This document shows positions 51,560-61,083 of a stretch of DNA of 64,000 nucleotides, one piece after another. The notes under the pieces are model-generated. The model saw nothing but the letters and a program-made list of their open reading frames with translations, was not told the DNA's origin and ran no database searches. The stretch spans positions 2,542,001 to 2,606,000 of the forward strand of contig NZ_JACHBR010000001.1 in assembly GCF_014200435.1 (NCBI RefSeq), in the 5' to 3' direction. The stretch's first letter is position 1. Each line of letters starts with the position of its first letter. The translations under genes were made by a program, and so were the position numbers. Source of the DNA: Sphaerisporangium krabiense (GTDB taxonomy: Bacteria; Actinomycetota; Actinomycetes; Streptosporangiales; Streptosporangiaceae).

Positions 51560-52912
51560 TCACGAACAGGGGGGCAGCGTGGGCAGGGGTTGTGCGGTGG
51601 TTTGGATGGAGGCGGCGGGGGTGGTGGGGCGCCATTCGATGAGGAGGACGGTGGCATCGTCGGCCAGGGTCGCGCCCGCTTCTTCGCTGAACAGGTCGTG
51701 GACCAGGCGGCGCAGCGCCTCGGGGGCGGACATCCCGGCCGCGGTGGTCCGGATGATGGTGTCGGCCAGCCGGTCCAATCCGAACAGCTCGCCCTCGGGG
51801 GTGCGTGCCTCGGTGACGCCGTCGGTGTAGCAGAGGATGCGGTCGCCCGGTTGCAGGGTCTCGTGGTGGACGTGTGGCCTGGCGCCGCCCAGCAGCCCCA
51901 TGGGCGGGTCGGGCGAGCCGGACAGCTCCTTGACCACTCTTTCCCGCCGGAGCAGGAGCGGGGGCGGGTGGCCGCAGTTGACCCACTCCAACTGGCCGGT
52001 CAGGGTCTGCAGGTTCAGCAGCAGGCCGGTCATGAAGCGCCAGTCCGAGGAATGTTCGCGGATCGCGCCGTCGGCGAGCATGGCGATGTCGGTCAGGTCG
52101 CCGCCGGCACGGCGGGTGCTGCGGCAGGACGCCAGCCCCACGGCCGCCACCAGCCCGGCCATCAGATCGTGCCCGGCGGCGTCGAACAGCGAGACGTGGA
52201 CCAGGCGGTTCATGATGGAGAAATCATAGGCGTCCCCGCCGAGCCGGTAGACGGGCTCGGCCGCGGCGCAGATCACCACGTCCTGGGTGGCGAAGGTCTG
52301 ACCGGGTATGAACGCCCAGACCATCTCGGCCGACAGCCGCATCGGCTCGCGGCGGCGCAACTGGTTGAACACGTCGCTGTAGACGCCGTGGCTGACCACC
52401 AGCAACGCCACGACGCCGGCGAGCAGCTGACACCGTTGCAGCACCTGCTCGTCCAGGTGCTCGACGGTCAGTTCCAGCACGCCCAACCGGACGTTGCCGT
52501 CCACCAGCGGCAGCCACATCCGGTGCCGGTGCGCCGGCTCCCCCACCCGGATCAGCTCGCCGGCGGCCTGGTTGTCCTCGGCCGTCACCACGGTCAGCTT
52601 CCGGTAGGCCAGCCCGGCCACCGTGCCCTCGATCCGCACCACACCGGGCTCCCGCTGCTCGGCGAATCCCGGATCGTCCAGGTCAGGCGCGAAACCCGCG
52701 GGGTCATCGCCGCCCGCCTCCGGGGGCAGCGGCACCAGGACCCTCTCCTGCAGATCCGCCAGGTACACCACCACATGCCGGATCCCCAGCGGCCCGGCAT
52801 GGTCGGTGATCACATCGGCGAGCCGGGCGGGCGGCTGGCTCCGTGCCACCCGCAGCAGCTCGGCCAGCACTTGTTCTCCTACCGACAGATCGGCAGATGC
52901 GTCGCCGTTCAT
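51560..52912 (-). CDS. SpoIIE-type PP2C serine phosphatase with N-terminal GAF-like domain
   Basis: 450 aa from ATG 52912; the frame opens upstream to 53035 without a site. The N-terminal ~200 residues form a sensor-like domain (LGIRHVVVYLADLQERVLVP, RMWLPLVDGNVRLGVLELTV). The phosphatase domain has GGDAYDFSIMNRLVHVSLFD (about 246-265) and AGHDLMAGL, the metal-binding acids, GHPPPLLLR, and DRILCYTDGVTEAR. It likely regulates an anti-sigma or anti-anti-sigma factor, but none is encoded nearby. Confidence 0.88.
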   Translation of the reverse strand: MNGDASADLSVGEQVLAELLRVARSQPPARLADVITDHAGPLGIRHVVVYLADLQERVLVPLPPEAGGDDPAGFAPDLDDPGFAEQREPGVVRIEGTVAGLAYRKLTVVTAEDNQAAGELIRVGEPAHRHRMWLPLVDGNVRLGVLELTVEHLDEQVLQRCQLLAGVVALLVVSHGVYSDVFNQLRRREPMRLSAEMVWAFIPGQTFATQDVVICAAAEPVYRLGGDAYDFSIMNRLVHVSLFDAAGHDLMAGLVAAVGLASCRSTRRAGGDLTDIAMLADGAIREHSSDWRFMTGLLLNLQTLTGQLEWVNCGHPPPLLLRRERVVKELSGSPDPPMGLLGGARPHVHHETLQPGDRILCYTDGVTEARTPEGELFGLDRLADTIIRTTAAGMSAPEALRRLVHDLFSEEAGATLADDATVLLIEWRPTTPAASIQTTAQPLPTLPPCS

Positions 52913-53087
52913 GACCTTGACCCGTAACCCGCTCGATACGGCCGCCGTCCTGCGTCCTGTCCCACCGCAGTTCGGAGCCGTCTGCCCACTACGGTTGATA
53001 CCCGCCAAGCTCCGCACCAACAATCGCCGGCCCAACGGATACGCCTCTGACCTGGGGGCTCGCCCAACTCGCCGGCGTCGTCAGAGG

Positions 53088-53621
53088 TCAGGACAGGGTG
53101 TCCTTGATCGCGATCTGGCCGTCCTGGATGACGAACTTCTGGTTGGTGTTGTTGAAGTCGCACCGCCACAGGTACACCTGGGTGCCGTTGCCGCGGCCGT
53201 TGGTGGCGTCCAGGCACAGCGGGTCGGCCGAACCGAGCGTGGACTTGAGCATGATCAGGTTTCTCCTGATGACCCAGAGCTGGTTGGCGTTGCTCACGCA
53301 CTGCCACTGGTAGACCCGGGTGCCGTTGGCTCGGCCGTTGGAGGAGTCCAGACACGTCACCTGGCTCTTGCCGATGGTGTCCTCCACCTTCACGAGGCCG
53401 TCCTCGACGACGAACTTCTGGTTGGTGTTGTTGCCGTCGCACTGCCACTGGTACATCAGGACGCCGTTGCCGCGGTTGTTGCTGACGTCGACGCACATCG
53501 CGGTCGAGACCTGGCTGACGGGGCCGGGGGGCTCGTGGGCGGAGGCCACCGCGGGCAGGGGGGCGACCGCGCCCAGGGCGGTGGAGATGACGGCGGTGGC
53601 CAGCAGATGGCGAGCGAGCAT
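53088..53621 (-). CDS. Secreted ricin-type beta-trefoil lectin
   Basis: 177 aa. Signal peptide MLARHLLATAVISTALGAVA with cleavage near AVASA. Three trefoil repeats follow, each with Cys-x-Asp and a Q-x-W/R-type strand: MCVDVSNNRGNGVLMYQWQC, TCLDSSNGRANGTRVYQWQC and LCLDATNGRGNGTQVYLWRC. Repeat 2 lacks some of the ligand Asn/Gln context. It should bind galactose- or xylan-like sugars outside the cell. No catalytic domain is attached. Confidence 0.92.
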   Translation of the reverse strand: MLARHLLATAVISTALGAVAPLPAVASAHEPPGPVSQVSTAMCVDVSNNRGNGVLMYQWQCDGNNTNQKFVVEDGLVKVEDTIGKSQVTCLDSSNGRANGTRVYQWQCVSNANQLWVIRRNLIMLKSTLGSADPLCLDATNGRGNGTQVYLWRCDFNNTNQKFVIQDGQIAIKDTLS

Positions 53622-53686
53622 GGCGGCCTCTCAGGGTAATTGATCAAGACATAGGCACCCTGTCACAGCGAGCCGTCATCGATCAA

Positions 53687-54526
53687 TCACTGTCCGTGAT
53701 CGTGTCCGCGTGCTGCCCGCGGCTGCGACCGGGGGCTGGTCCGAGGTCGCGTGGGCGGTGGCGTGAGGAGGCGGCGCAGGGCGAGCGGGGTGTGGCCCAG
53801 GTGTTCGCGGACGGTGCGGGTCAGGTGGGCCTGGTCGGCGAATCCGAGTTCGGCGGCGAGGGCGGCGAGGCCGGTGTCGCCCTCTTCTAGCCGGTCCATG
53901 GCCCGGGCGACGCGGACCCGGTTGCGGTAGCGGGTGAGCGACACGCCGACCTGCTGGGAGAACACCCGGCTCAGCCGGTACGGCGAGACCCGCAACGCCG
54001 CGGCCAGCGAGCACAGCCGCGCCCCCTCCGGCACTCCGTCGATGATCGCCGCGCGGGCCGCCGTGGCGAGGGCCCGGTGGTCGGGCCTCGGCCGCTCGGC
54101 CGGCGGCGGGGAGGTCAGCGCGACGAGACCGAGCAGTTCCTCCGTCAGCGCGTAGTCGATGTCGCCGCCCTCCGCGGCGGCGAGGACCCGGCGGTGGGCC
54201 AGGTCTAGGCGGGCGTCGACGTACACGCTCCCCCTGCCGGTGCGCCCGTCCCAGAGCGAGGGGGCGAAGCCCACCGAGGTGCAGACGTCGCCGCCGGCCG
54301 GATGGGCGAACCGCTCCTCCTCGCCCGGCGCGCCCAGATAGCCCATCGTGGGATCCAGGTCGGCGTCGGCGCCGTCGGCCCGCCGCCGGAACCGGCCGCG
54401 TCGTACGAGCACGAGGCGGTGGCCGTCGTGCGCCTCCGGCGCCGACCAGCGGGTGTGGTCGGCGCGGCAGGCCACCGTGCTCACGGTGAACTCGGGCCGG
54501 GCGGCGAGGGTGACGGCTGACAACAC
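53687..54526 (-). CDS. AraC-family transcriptional regulator
   Basis: 279 aa from GTG 54526; an in-frame TTG at 54568 is less likely. The N-terminal cupin-like sensor (HRLVLVRRGRFRRRADG) precedes a C-terminal double HTH: LCSLAAALRVSPYRLSRVFS and LAALAAELGFADQAHLTRTV with REHLGHTPLALRR. It is divergent from the VOC gene across 114 bp and probably controls it. Confidence 0.87.
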   Translation of the reverse strand: MLSAVTLAARPEFTVSTVACRADHTRWSAPEAHDGHRLVLVRRGRFRRRADGADADLDPTMGYLGAPGEEERFAHPAGGDVCTSVGFAPSLWDGRTGRGSVYVDARLDLAHRRVLAAAEGGDIDYALTEELLGLVALTSPPPAERPRPDHRALATAARAAIIDGVPEGARLCSLAAALRVSPYRLSRVFSQQVGVSLTRYRNRVRVARAMDRLEEGDTGLAALAAELGFADQAHLTRTVREHLGHTPLALRRLLTPPPTRPRTSPRSQPRAARGHDHGQ

Positions 54527-54640
54527 GCCGCCGAGCGTACGCGGGGGGTACGACGAAACGGCCCGCAAGAATCTTCAAGACCCCGCGATGCCCGGGGGCG
54601 GATGCTGGGCGGGCAAACGACAGCAAGGGAGTCGATCGAC

Positions 54641-55000
54641 ATGTCCGTCCAGGCAGAGCTCACCGCGATCATCATCGACTGCGCCGCCCCGAAGGCGCTG
54701 GCGCGGTTCTATCAGGACGTCACCGGCTGGCAGATCACCCACAGTGACGACGACTCCGCCTACCTGGGAGAGGGGCCGTTCCAGCTCGCCTTCCAGCGGG
54801 TCGACGGCTACCGGGGGCCGGGCTGGCCGGACGCCGCCAAGCACGCCCACCTCGATTTCAAGGTCGCCGACATCGCCCAGGCCGTCGAGCGACTGCTCGC
54901 CGCCGGCGCGACCAAGCCCGAGTTCCAGCCCGGCGGCGAGGACTGGACCGTCCTCGCGGACCCTGAGGGGCACCTGTTCTGCCTGGCCGCGAGCGACTGA
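54641..55000 (+). CDS. VOC-superfamily (glyoxalase-like) protein
   Basis: 119 aa from ATG 54641. Two beta-alpha-beta-beta-beta modules: LTAIIIDCAAPKALARFYQD with YLGEGPFQLAFQRVDGYRGP, and HAHLDFKVADIAQAVERLLA with WTVLADPEGHLFCLA. The His of KHAHLDF and the Glu of DPEGHLF are typical metal ligands. Substrate unknown; single-domain members are often resistance or catabolic enzymes. An open frame continues far upstream and downstream but belongs to other genes. Confidence 0.88.
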   Translation: MSVQAELTAIIIDCAAPKALARFYQDVTGWQITHSDDDSAYLGEGPFQLAFQRVDGYRGPGWPDAAKHAHLDFKVADIAQAVERLLAAGATKPEFQPGGEDWTVLADPEGHLFCLAASD

Positions 55001-55016
55001 CCGTCCCCGCCGCGCC

Positions 55017-57497
55017 TCACGGGGTGAGGACGGGGTCCTGCCGTGCGGCGTGCTCCAGGAAGGCGCGGACCTCCTCCGTCTCCGGAACGCCGAGATCCCC
55101 GTAGAGGGTCGTCGCCTCTCCGGCAAGGTCGCCGACCTCGCGGCGCAGCGCGAGGGCGAGGTCGAGATGGCGCCGGGCCTCCTCCGGACGGCCGGTGCGG
55201 TCGAGCACGAGGGCGAGCACGCCGAGCGCCTGCGCCTCGCCCCAGGTGTCGCCGCCGGTCCGGGTGAGGTCGAGCGCCTGCCTGAGGTGTCGCTCCGCCT
55301 GGGCGTCCTGCCGCCGGCGCAGGGCCACGTTGCCGAGGGCGAGCAGCGCGCGGGCCCGTTCGCACGCCTCCTCGCACACGTCGAGGGCCTGGCGCGCGTG
55401 CTCCTGCGCCGGCTCGTCCTCGCCGAGCCGCCAGTAGGTCCACGCCAGGTCGCTGAGCGCCCGCCCCTGGACCTCGCGGTCGCCGAGCTTGCGGCTGCGC
55501 TGGAGCGCCAGGGTGTGCAGCGTGAGGGCGTCGTCGTGGTGCGCCTGCCGGTCGAGGAAGGGCCGCATGGCCAGGGCCAGCAGGCCGAGGCAGATCTCGG
55601 GCCCGTGGACGGCGGTCGCGATGATGTTGGCGCGCTCGGCGTCGAGCCAGGCGATCGCCTCCGCGGCGTCGCGGATGGGGGCGACGGGGGTGGCGGGCTG
55701 GGGGATGCCCTCCCGCTGGCCGACGCTGTGCGGGAAGAGCCGGTCCATCGCCGCGCGGGAGCGGTGCAGGTAGTAGGCGAGCAGCCGCATGACGGCGCCG
55801 TCGTCCTCGGCGATCGAGCGGGCGTGCTCGCGCAGCAGGTCGTGGAAGGTGTACCGGCCGGGTTCGAGCTGCAGGAGCATGTGGGCGTCGAGGAGCCCTT
55901 CGAGGAGCTCCTCGGCCTCCTCCTCCGGGATCCCGGCCAGCGCCGCGGCGCCGCACGGGTCGATGTCGCGGCCGGGCACCAGCCCGAGCAGGCGGAACAT
56001 GCGCTGCTCGTCCTCGTCGAGCTGCTCGTAGGAGAGGGCGAAGGCGGCGGACACCCCGTCCAACAGCCGGCGATGGTCGCGCAGCCGGCCCGCCAGGTAG
56101 GACACGGTCCAGCGCGGGCGGTGCTGGAGGCGGGCGGCGGACATCCGGATGGCGAGCGGGAGGCGCCCGCACAGGCCCAGCACCTCGCGTACGGCGTCCG
56201 GTTCCCGGCGCGCGCGTTCGCCCACGATCCGTCCGAACAGCTCGGCGGCGTCCTCCTCGCCCAGCAGGTCGACCGACAGCGCGTGGGCGCCGTCCAGGTC
56301 GACCAGACGCCGCCTGCTGGTGACCAGCATGAGCGTGTCGGAGCGTCCCGGCAGCAGCGGACGCACGTGGTCGGCGTCGCGGACGTTGTCCAGGACGGCG
56401 AGCACGCGGCGGTCGGCCAGCTCGGCCCGCCACAGGGCGCTCCGCTCGGCCGGCGTGACCGGGATGCGGTCGGCGGGCACGCCGAGCTGGCGGAGGAGGG
56501 CCTCCAGCGCGGCGGCGGCGTCGATCGGCTCCCGGCCCGCGGTGTGGGCCTGCAGGTCGAGGAAGAGCCGGCCGTCCGGGTAGCGGGCGGCCAGCCGGTG
56601 GGCGACGTGGACGGCGAGCGTGGTCTTGCCGATCCCGGCCATGCCGTCGATCGTGACGACCGCAGGCCCGTGGTGGTCGTCCACGAGCCGCTCCAGCTCG
56701 GCGGTCCGTCCGGAGAAGTCGGGAATGTCGTAAGGCAGGAAGGTGGAGCGACGCGGCGGGCCGGGTACCGCCGGTGCGGGGCCGGCCAGGCGCAGGGCCG
56801 GGTCGTCGGCCAGGACCGCCCGTTCCAGCGCGGTGAAGGCGTGCCCGGGATCAAGGCCCTGCTCGTCCGCCAGGGCCGTACGGTACGAACGGGCCGCCGC
56901 CAGCGCGTCGGCCTGCCGCCCCGCCCGGTGCAGGGCCAGCACGAGGTGGCCGTTCAGCTTCTCGCGCAGCGGGTCGAGGGTCACCTGCGCGGCGAGCTCG
57001 TCGAGCAGCTCGCCGTGCCGTCCGGCGGCCAGCTCGCCCTCCACCAGGCGCTCGTACGCCGACAGCCGCCGGTCGTTCCACAGCTCCCGGACACCGGTGA
57101 CGTAGTGCGCGTGCACGTCCTCCAGCGCCTCGCCGCCCCACAGATCCAGGGCTTCACGCAGCTCGCCGGCGGCCACCAGATCGGTGAACTCCTGCGCGTC
57201 GACCTGTCCGGGCTCCGGCCGCGCCACGTAGCCGCCGGCGCGTGTCTCCAGGAGCCCTCCCGCTCCCGCGCCACGCAGCACCTTGCGGATCGCGGTGATC
57301 GAGGCATGGATCTGCGAGCGGGCGGTGTCGGGCCGGTCGTGGCCCCACATCGCGTCGATCAGCCGCTCGATGCTGATCACCCGGCCGGCGTTGAGCAGCA
57401 GGTAGGCCAGCACGGCCCGGTGACGTGGGGCGATACCCGTCAGCGGCGCGCCGTCGACGGTCATCTGGACGGGGCCGAGCAGGGTGAAGCGCGGCAT
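55017..57497 (-). CDS. SARP/AfsR-type regulator (BTAD, NB-ARC, TPR)
   Basis: 826 aa from ATG 57497, with GGGGGG as ribosome site; an upstream open frame to 58088 is a shadow. The DNA-binding domain (FTLLGPVQMTVDGAPLTGIA, then RHRAVLAYLLLNAG) is followed by the BTAD helices to about residue 245, NB-ARC with P-loop TIDGMAGIGKTTLAVH (about 281), and C-terminal TPRs (RALSDLAWTYWRLGEDEPAQ, LGVLALVLDRTGRPEEARRH). Such proteins activate secondary metabolism or stress genes in response to ATP/ADP state. It is divergent from the AhpD-like gene 108 bp away. Confidence 0.92.
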   Translation of the reverse strand: MPRFTLLGPVQMTVDGAPLTGIAPRHRAVLAYLLLNAGRVISIERLIDAMWGHDRPDTARSQIHASITAIRKVLRGAGAGGLLETRAGGYVARPEPGQVDAQEFTDLVAAGELREALDLWGGEALEDVHAHYVTGVRELWNDRRLSAYERLVEGELAAGRHGELLDELAAQVTLDPLREKLNGHLVLALHRAGRQADALAAARSYRTALADEQGLDPGHAFTALERAVLADDPALRLAGPAPAVPGPPRRSTFLPYDIPDFSGRTAELERLVDDHHGPAVVTIDGMAGIGKTTLAVHVAHRLAARYPDGRLFLDLQAHTAGREPIDAAAALEALLRQLGVPADRIPVTPAERSALWRAELADRRVLAVLDNVRDADHVRPLLPGRSDTLMLVTSRRRLVDLDGAHALSVDLLGEEDAAELFGRIVGERARREPDAVREVLGLCGRLPLAIRMSAARLQHRPRWTVSYLAGRLRDHRRLLDGVSAAFALSYEQLDEDEQRMFRLLGLVPGRDIDPCGAAALAGIPEEEAEELLEGLLDAHMLLQLEPGRYTFHDLLREHARSIAEDDGAVMRLLAYYLHRSRAAMDRLFPHSVGQREGIPQPATPVAPIRDAAEAIAWLDAERANIIATAVHGPEICLGLLALAMRPFLDRQAHHDDALTLHTLALQRSRKLGDREVQGRALSDLAWTYWRLGEDEPAQEHARQALDVCEEACERARALLALGNVALRRRQDAQAERHLRQALDLTRTGGDTWGEAQALGVLALVLDRTGRPEEARRHLDLALALRREVGDLAGEATTLYGDLGVPETEEVRAFLEHAARQDPVLTP

Positions 57498-57605
57498 CGT
57501 CCCCCCATCACCGTCGCATCGTGCGCGCATAGCGAATGTATCAATCCGGACAACCACTCTGTTCTCACACGAAGTTCGCGCAAGACCCCAGACGGAGGAC
57601 ACACC

Positions 57606-58058
57606 ATGGAAGCCCGGATGAAGAACCCCGCCACGATCATCCCCGCCGCGCTGAAGCCGATCCAGGAACTGATGAAGGCCGCGCACTCGCAGGGGCTCCC
57701 CCAGGAGCTCATGGAGATGATCCACCTGCGGGTCAGCCAGATCAACGGCTGCAGCTTCTGCGTCGACGCCGGCCTGAAGGGGCTGCGCAAGCTCGGCGCG
57801 AGCGACGAACGCATCGGCCTGGTCGCCGCCTGGCGCGAAACCCCCTACTACACCGACGCCGAACGGGCCGCGCTGGCGCTGGCCGAGGCCGCGACCCGGC
57901 TGGCCGACCGCACCGACGCCGTCCCCGACGACGTCTGGAACGACGCCGCCGACCACTTCGACGAGCGGCAGCTCGCCTCGATCCTGCTGATGACCGCCGT
58001 CACGAACCTCTTCAACCGACTGAACGCCCCGATCCGCCAGGTCGCAGGAGCGTGGTAA
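57606..58058 (+). CDS. Carboxymuconolactone decarboxylase / AhpD-like protein
   Basis: 150 aa. MIHLRVSQINGCSFCVDAGL contains the CxxC of AhpD-type alkylhydroperoxidases (CSFC, about residues 53-56) with the following conserved region LKGLRKLGASDERIGLVAAW. The C-terminal helix ends LLMTAVTNLFNRLNAP. It probably reduces peroxides as part of a thiol relay. Its divergent position suggests control by the SARP protein. Confidence 0.9.
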   Translation: MEARMKNPATIIPAALKPIQELMKAAHSQGLPQELMEMIHLRVSQINGCSFCVDAGLKGLRKLGASDERIGLVAAWRETPYYTDAERAALALAEAATRLADRTDAVPDDVWNDAADHFDERQLASILLMTAVTNLFNRLNAPIRQVAGAW

Positions 58059-58074
58059 GCCCTTCGCGGGACGC

Positions 58075-58986
58075 TCACCGGCCGCCACCCCCGCCGGGCA
58101 CGGGCTCGATCACCGTCCCGGGGTGGTCCGGGACGGGAGGCGACGCGCCGGTGACGCGAGTGAGGGCGAGCTTGGCCTCGTCCTCACTGCCGGGAACCGC
58201 CGTGTAGATGATGATCTTGAGGTCGGTGTCCGCGTCGGAGAGCACGTCGCAGTCGATGGTGATGTCGCCGACCTGCGGATGCCGGATCGTCTTGCGGTCC
58301 TCCGCGTGATGGCCGACCGCGCCGGAGTGCCACAGCGCGGCGAAGCGCGGGTTGCCGTCCAGCGTCCGGCGGATCAGCCCGCTCAGGCGCGGGTCGCCGG
58401 GGTAGCGGCCCGACGCGCGGCGCAGGTCGGCGACGATGGCCCGGTCGGACGCCTCCAGCTTCTCGGAGATGACGGGCCATCCCGCGAGACCTCCGCGGTC
58501 GGAGGCGACCGGGAACCGCGCGCGCACCAGGTTCCGGTCCTCCGGCGCGACCCCGGAAGGGTCGCCGAGCAGCGCCGCCCAGCCGCGGCTCCACCACAGC
58601 AGCCGCCAGTCGGCGGCGAACACGGCGACCGGCGCGTCCCCGAGCCGGGTGAGCACACGCTGGATCCCGGGCGGGATGTGGTCGCCGATCAGGCCGCTTC
58701 GGGGCGGCTGCAGGCCGGCGAGCCGGTAGAGGTGGTCGCGCTCCGCGCCGGTGAGCTGCAACGCGCGGGCCAGCGCGGCGGCGACCTGGGCCGACGGCGT
58801 GGTCGCCCGGCCCTGTTCGAGCCGTACGACGTAGTCGACGGAGACGCCCGCGAGGTCGGCGAGCTCCTCGCGGCGCAGGCCGGAGGTACGGCGAACCCGC
58901 CCGGCGGGCAGGCCGACCGCCGCCGGGGAGAGCCGGTCGCGCCAGGCGCGGATCGTCGCGCCCAGGCTCGTCTCGTGCGTGGTCAT
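58075..58986 (-). CDS. XRE-family regulator with MmyB-like ligand domain
   Basis: 303 aa. HTH at the N-terminus (VRRTSGLRREELADLAGVSV then DYVVRLEQGR, residues ~30-60), followed by the MmyB PAS-like domain (PVAVFAADWRLLWWSRGWAA, FAALWHSGAVGHHAEDRKTI, VGDITIDCDVLSDADTDLKI). Actinobacterial members usually repress a divergent oxidoreductase, and an SDR gene starts 101 bp away. Confidence 0.92.
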   Translation of the reverse strand: MTTHETSLGATIRAWRDRLSPAAVGLPAGRVRRTSGLRREELADLAGVSVDYVVRLEQGRATTPSAQVAAALARALQLTGAERDHLYRLAGLQPPRSGLIGDHIPPGIQRVLTRLGDAPVAVFAADWRLLWWSRGWAALLGDPSGVAPEDRNLVRARFPVASDRGGLAGWPVISEKLEASDRAIVADLRRASGRYPGDPRLSGLIRRTLDGNPRFAALWHSGAVGHHAEDRKTIRHPQVGDITIDCDVLSDADTDLKIIIYTAVPGSEDEAKLALTRVTGASPPVPDHPGTVIEPVPGGGGGR

Positions 58987-59087
58987 GCCCTCATTCTGCG
59001 CCGACGGCGCGACGCCAAGGTGGTACCAGCGGTCCTACCGGCGGAGTCTCCCTGGTTGTCCGCGCCCCGGGCGCCGATGCTCGCCTC

Positions 59088-59783
59088 ATGACCATCACCT
59101 TCATCACCGGCGCCAACAAGGGCCTCGGTTTCGAGACCGCCCGCCGCCTCCGCGACCTCGGCCACACCGTCCTCCTCGGCGCCCGCGACCCCGGACGCGG
59201 ACGGGCGGCGGCCGGCGAGCTCGGCGTGCGCTTCGTACGGATCGACGTCACCGACGACGCGTCCGTCGCCGCCGCGGCGGCCGACGTCGCCGCGCACGAG
59301 GGCCGCGTCGACGTCCTCGTCAACAACGCCGGCATCATCGGCCGGCGCCTGCCCGCCGAGGAGCTGACCGGGGACGTCGCCGCCGAGGTCTTCCAGACCA
59401 ACGTCGTGGGCATCGTCCGGGTGACCGGCGCCTTCCTGCCCCTTCTGCGCCGGTCGGAGCGCCCGGCGATCATCAACGTGAGCAGCGGCATGGGGTCGTT
59501 CGCGCTGACCCACGACCCCGACCGCGTGGAGTCGAAGGTCGTCTCACCGCTGTACGCGCCCTCGAAGGCCGCGGTGACGATGCTCACGACGCAGTACGCC
59601 AAGGCGCTGCCCGGAATCCGGGTCAACGCCGCCGACCCCGGCTACACCGCGACCGACCTCAACGGGCACAGCGGCACCCAGACCGTGACCGAGGGCACCG
59701 ACGCGATCGTCACGCTGGCGACCGAAGGGACGGACGCGGGCACGGGCCGCTTCATCGACCGCTTCGGGCCGATGCGCTGGTGA
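59088..59783 (+). CDS. Short-chain dehydrogenase/reductase
   Basis: 231 aa. The TGANKGLGFETAR nucleotide motif (residues 7-19), NNAG (about 81-84), the Ser of INVSSGMGS and the YAPSKAA Tyr-x3-Lys (about 162-168) are all present. It is a classical SDR using NAD(P)H. ATG at 59088. Substrate unknown; probable control by the divergent XRE regulator. Confidence 0.93.
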   Translation: MTITFITGANKGLGFETARRLRDLGHTVLLGARDPGRGRAAAGELGVRFVRIDVTDDASVAAAAADVAAHEGRVDVLVNNAGIIGRRLPAEELTGDVAAEVFQTNVVGIVRVTGAFLPLLRRSERPAIINVSSGMGSFALTHDPDRVESKVVSPLYAPSKAAVTMLTTQYAKALPGIRVNAADPGYTATDLNGHSGTQTVTEGTDAIVTLATEGTDAGTGRFIDRFGPMRW

Positions 59784-59798
59784 CCGCCGCGCCGGTGC

Positions 59799-60191
59799 CT
59801 ACGCGCCGGCGGGCAGCTCGCCGATCAACGCGACCTGTTCGCCGGTCCGCGGGCAGAACCAGGCCGCCCGGCCGTTCTCCGCCTTGGCGGTCAAGGGGTG
59901 GGAGTCAGGGTGTGCCGGACAATGCGGCCATACCGCCGGCAGCCTCGCCGACCACAGCGCTTCCACCGCCCATTCCTGCGCCTGATCGGCGAGCCAGGCC
60001 GTCTGCTCGGCCGGATCCGCGCCGAGCGTCACCGAGACGCCCTGCCCGCTGCCGCCGGGCTCGTACAGCATGACGCCCGCCAGTCCGTCCCAATAGAGCT
60101 CGGAAGGCTCGCGGATGTCGAAGGGCACCACGCAGGTCGTCCGCAGATCCCGGAGCACCGGTTCCAATGCCGCCGCGAGTTCCTCATGCAC
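59799..60191 (-). CDS. Conserved hypothetical protein
   Basis: 130 aa from GTG 60191 (VHEELAAALEPVLRDLRTTC); upstream open frame to 60626 is not coding-like. It has WYDGL-like SELYWDGLAGVMLYEPGG, EQTAWLADQAQEWAVEALWS and a C-terminal HPLTAKAENGRAAWFCPRTG with a possible zinc ligand set (C-P-H, H-P, C-P). The family is common in actinobacteria and has no assigned role. Confidence 0.7.
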   Translation of the reverse strand: MHEELAAALEPVLRDLRTTCVVPFDIREPSELYWDGLAGVMLYEPGGSGQGVSVTLGADPAEQTAWLADQAQEWAVEALWSARLPAVWPHCPAHPDSHPLTAKAENGRAAWFCPRTGEQVALIGELPAGA

Positions 60192-60816
60192 GTCACCATC
60201 GTAGGCCGGGCGGTGGCAGAAAAACTGCGCTATATGGCAGCCCCGGCGCTTTCCTGGAGTCGGAGCGCGGGTGAGAATCCTTGAGAACGCGGACATCGCG
60301 TCGATCCCTGAAGGCGGAAGGGAGAACATGACGCTGATTCGGCGAAGGTGAACCGATACGACCGAGCAGGGTGGCCGGCGCACGGTTCCGGATACGGGGC
60401 CGACGACGGGCGCGTGGTCGCGGGGGCGATCACGACGGCGCGTTGCCGCCGGTCGATGTCCGGGGAGAACGGGGTGTACTGACGAGGTTCGGCGCCGACG
60501 GAGGGCTGTGCGGGCGCCGGGCTCCGAGATCGAGCCGATTCTGACGCGGGCGAGCACGCCGGCGTCTTTCGCGTACCGGAAAACGGCGGCGGCCGCATGC
60601 GAAACGCGTCGTCGCTGAACCGGCATGCCCGGCGGAGTGGATTTTCCGGGCTCCCGCGGCCGGTTTTCCGATTCCTTTCACGACGAACGCCGTCGTGCCG
60701 TGGAAACGGTGCGGCGTGCCCTTTCTCGACGGACGGTCACGGGCGCACGCCCGTCCGTCCGGCGGGTTTCCGATGCTTTCCGAGCCAACCCGGAAACAGA
60801 CGAAGGAGAAGGTCTC
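60192..60816. other. Long leader region of the Cys-rich peptide operon
   Basis: 625 bp with no gene supported by a ribosome site. It should contain the promoter of the rightward peptide operon and that of the leftward gene. Confidence 0.45.
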
Positions 60817-61026
60817 ATGACCCGCTTGCTGACCACGTTCGGCGACCGGCTGCTCACGATGGTGGCCCCGCGCGCCGAGGCGGCCGCCGACCCGACGTAC
60901 CTGCAGTGCCAGTGCTGGGACTGCGTGCTCTGGCAGAGGGTCTGCGGCCCGAGCGGCTGCGGAAACTGGTACCCCATCGGCCAGTGCTACGTCGACTGCT
61001 ACATCGAGCGGCCCTGGACCTGCTGA
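60817..61026 (+). CDS. Cysteine-rich peptide precursor (8 Cys, 69 aa)
   Basis: 69 aa from ATG 60817, with AGGAGAAGG at 60804-60812. The leader-like N-terminus MTRLLTTFGDRLLTMVAPRA is followed by EAAADPTYLQCQCWDCVLWQ, then RVCGPSGCGNWYPIGQCYVD and CYIERPWTC. The last 40 residues have eight cysteines and four tryptophans, so four disulfides are possible. No hydrophobic signal peptide is present, so the ABC exporter at 62224 is the likely route out. Followed by MauE, a MauD/TlpA-like protein and that exporter. A new disulfide-rich or crosslinked peptide is inferred; no named family is recognised. Confidence 0.72.
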   Translation: MTRLLTTFGDRLLTMVAPRAEAAADPTYLQCQCWDCVLWQRVCGPSGCGNWYPIGQCYVDCYIERPWTC

Positions 61027-61083
61027 GCAAGCGTCCCGCTCGACACCGAAGACGGCTCCCTTGTTCCGACGGAGGAGGACTCC

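Noticed and set aside
54348-57605. A very long plus-strand frame running into the AhpD-like gene
   Set aside because: Only the last 151 codons (from 57606) look like protein. The rest is antisense to the SARP gene and out of frame with the VOC gene.
57498-58088. An N-terminal extension of the SARP gene
   Set aside because: It would overlap the AhpD-like gene antisense and contains no domain. The ATG at 57497 is preceded by a good ribosome site and starts the expected DNA-binding domain.
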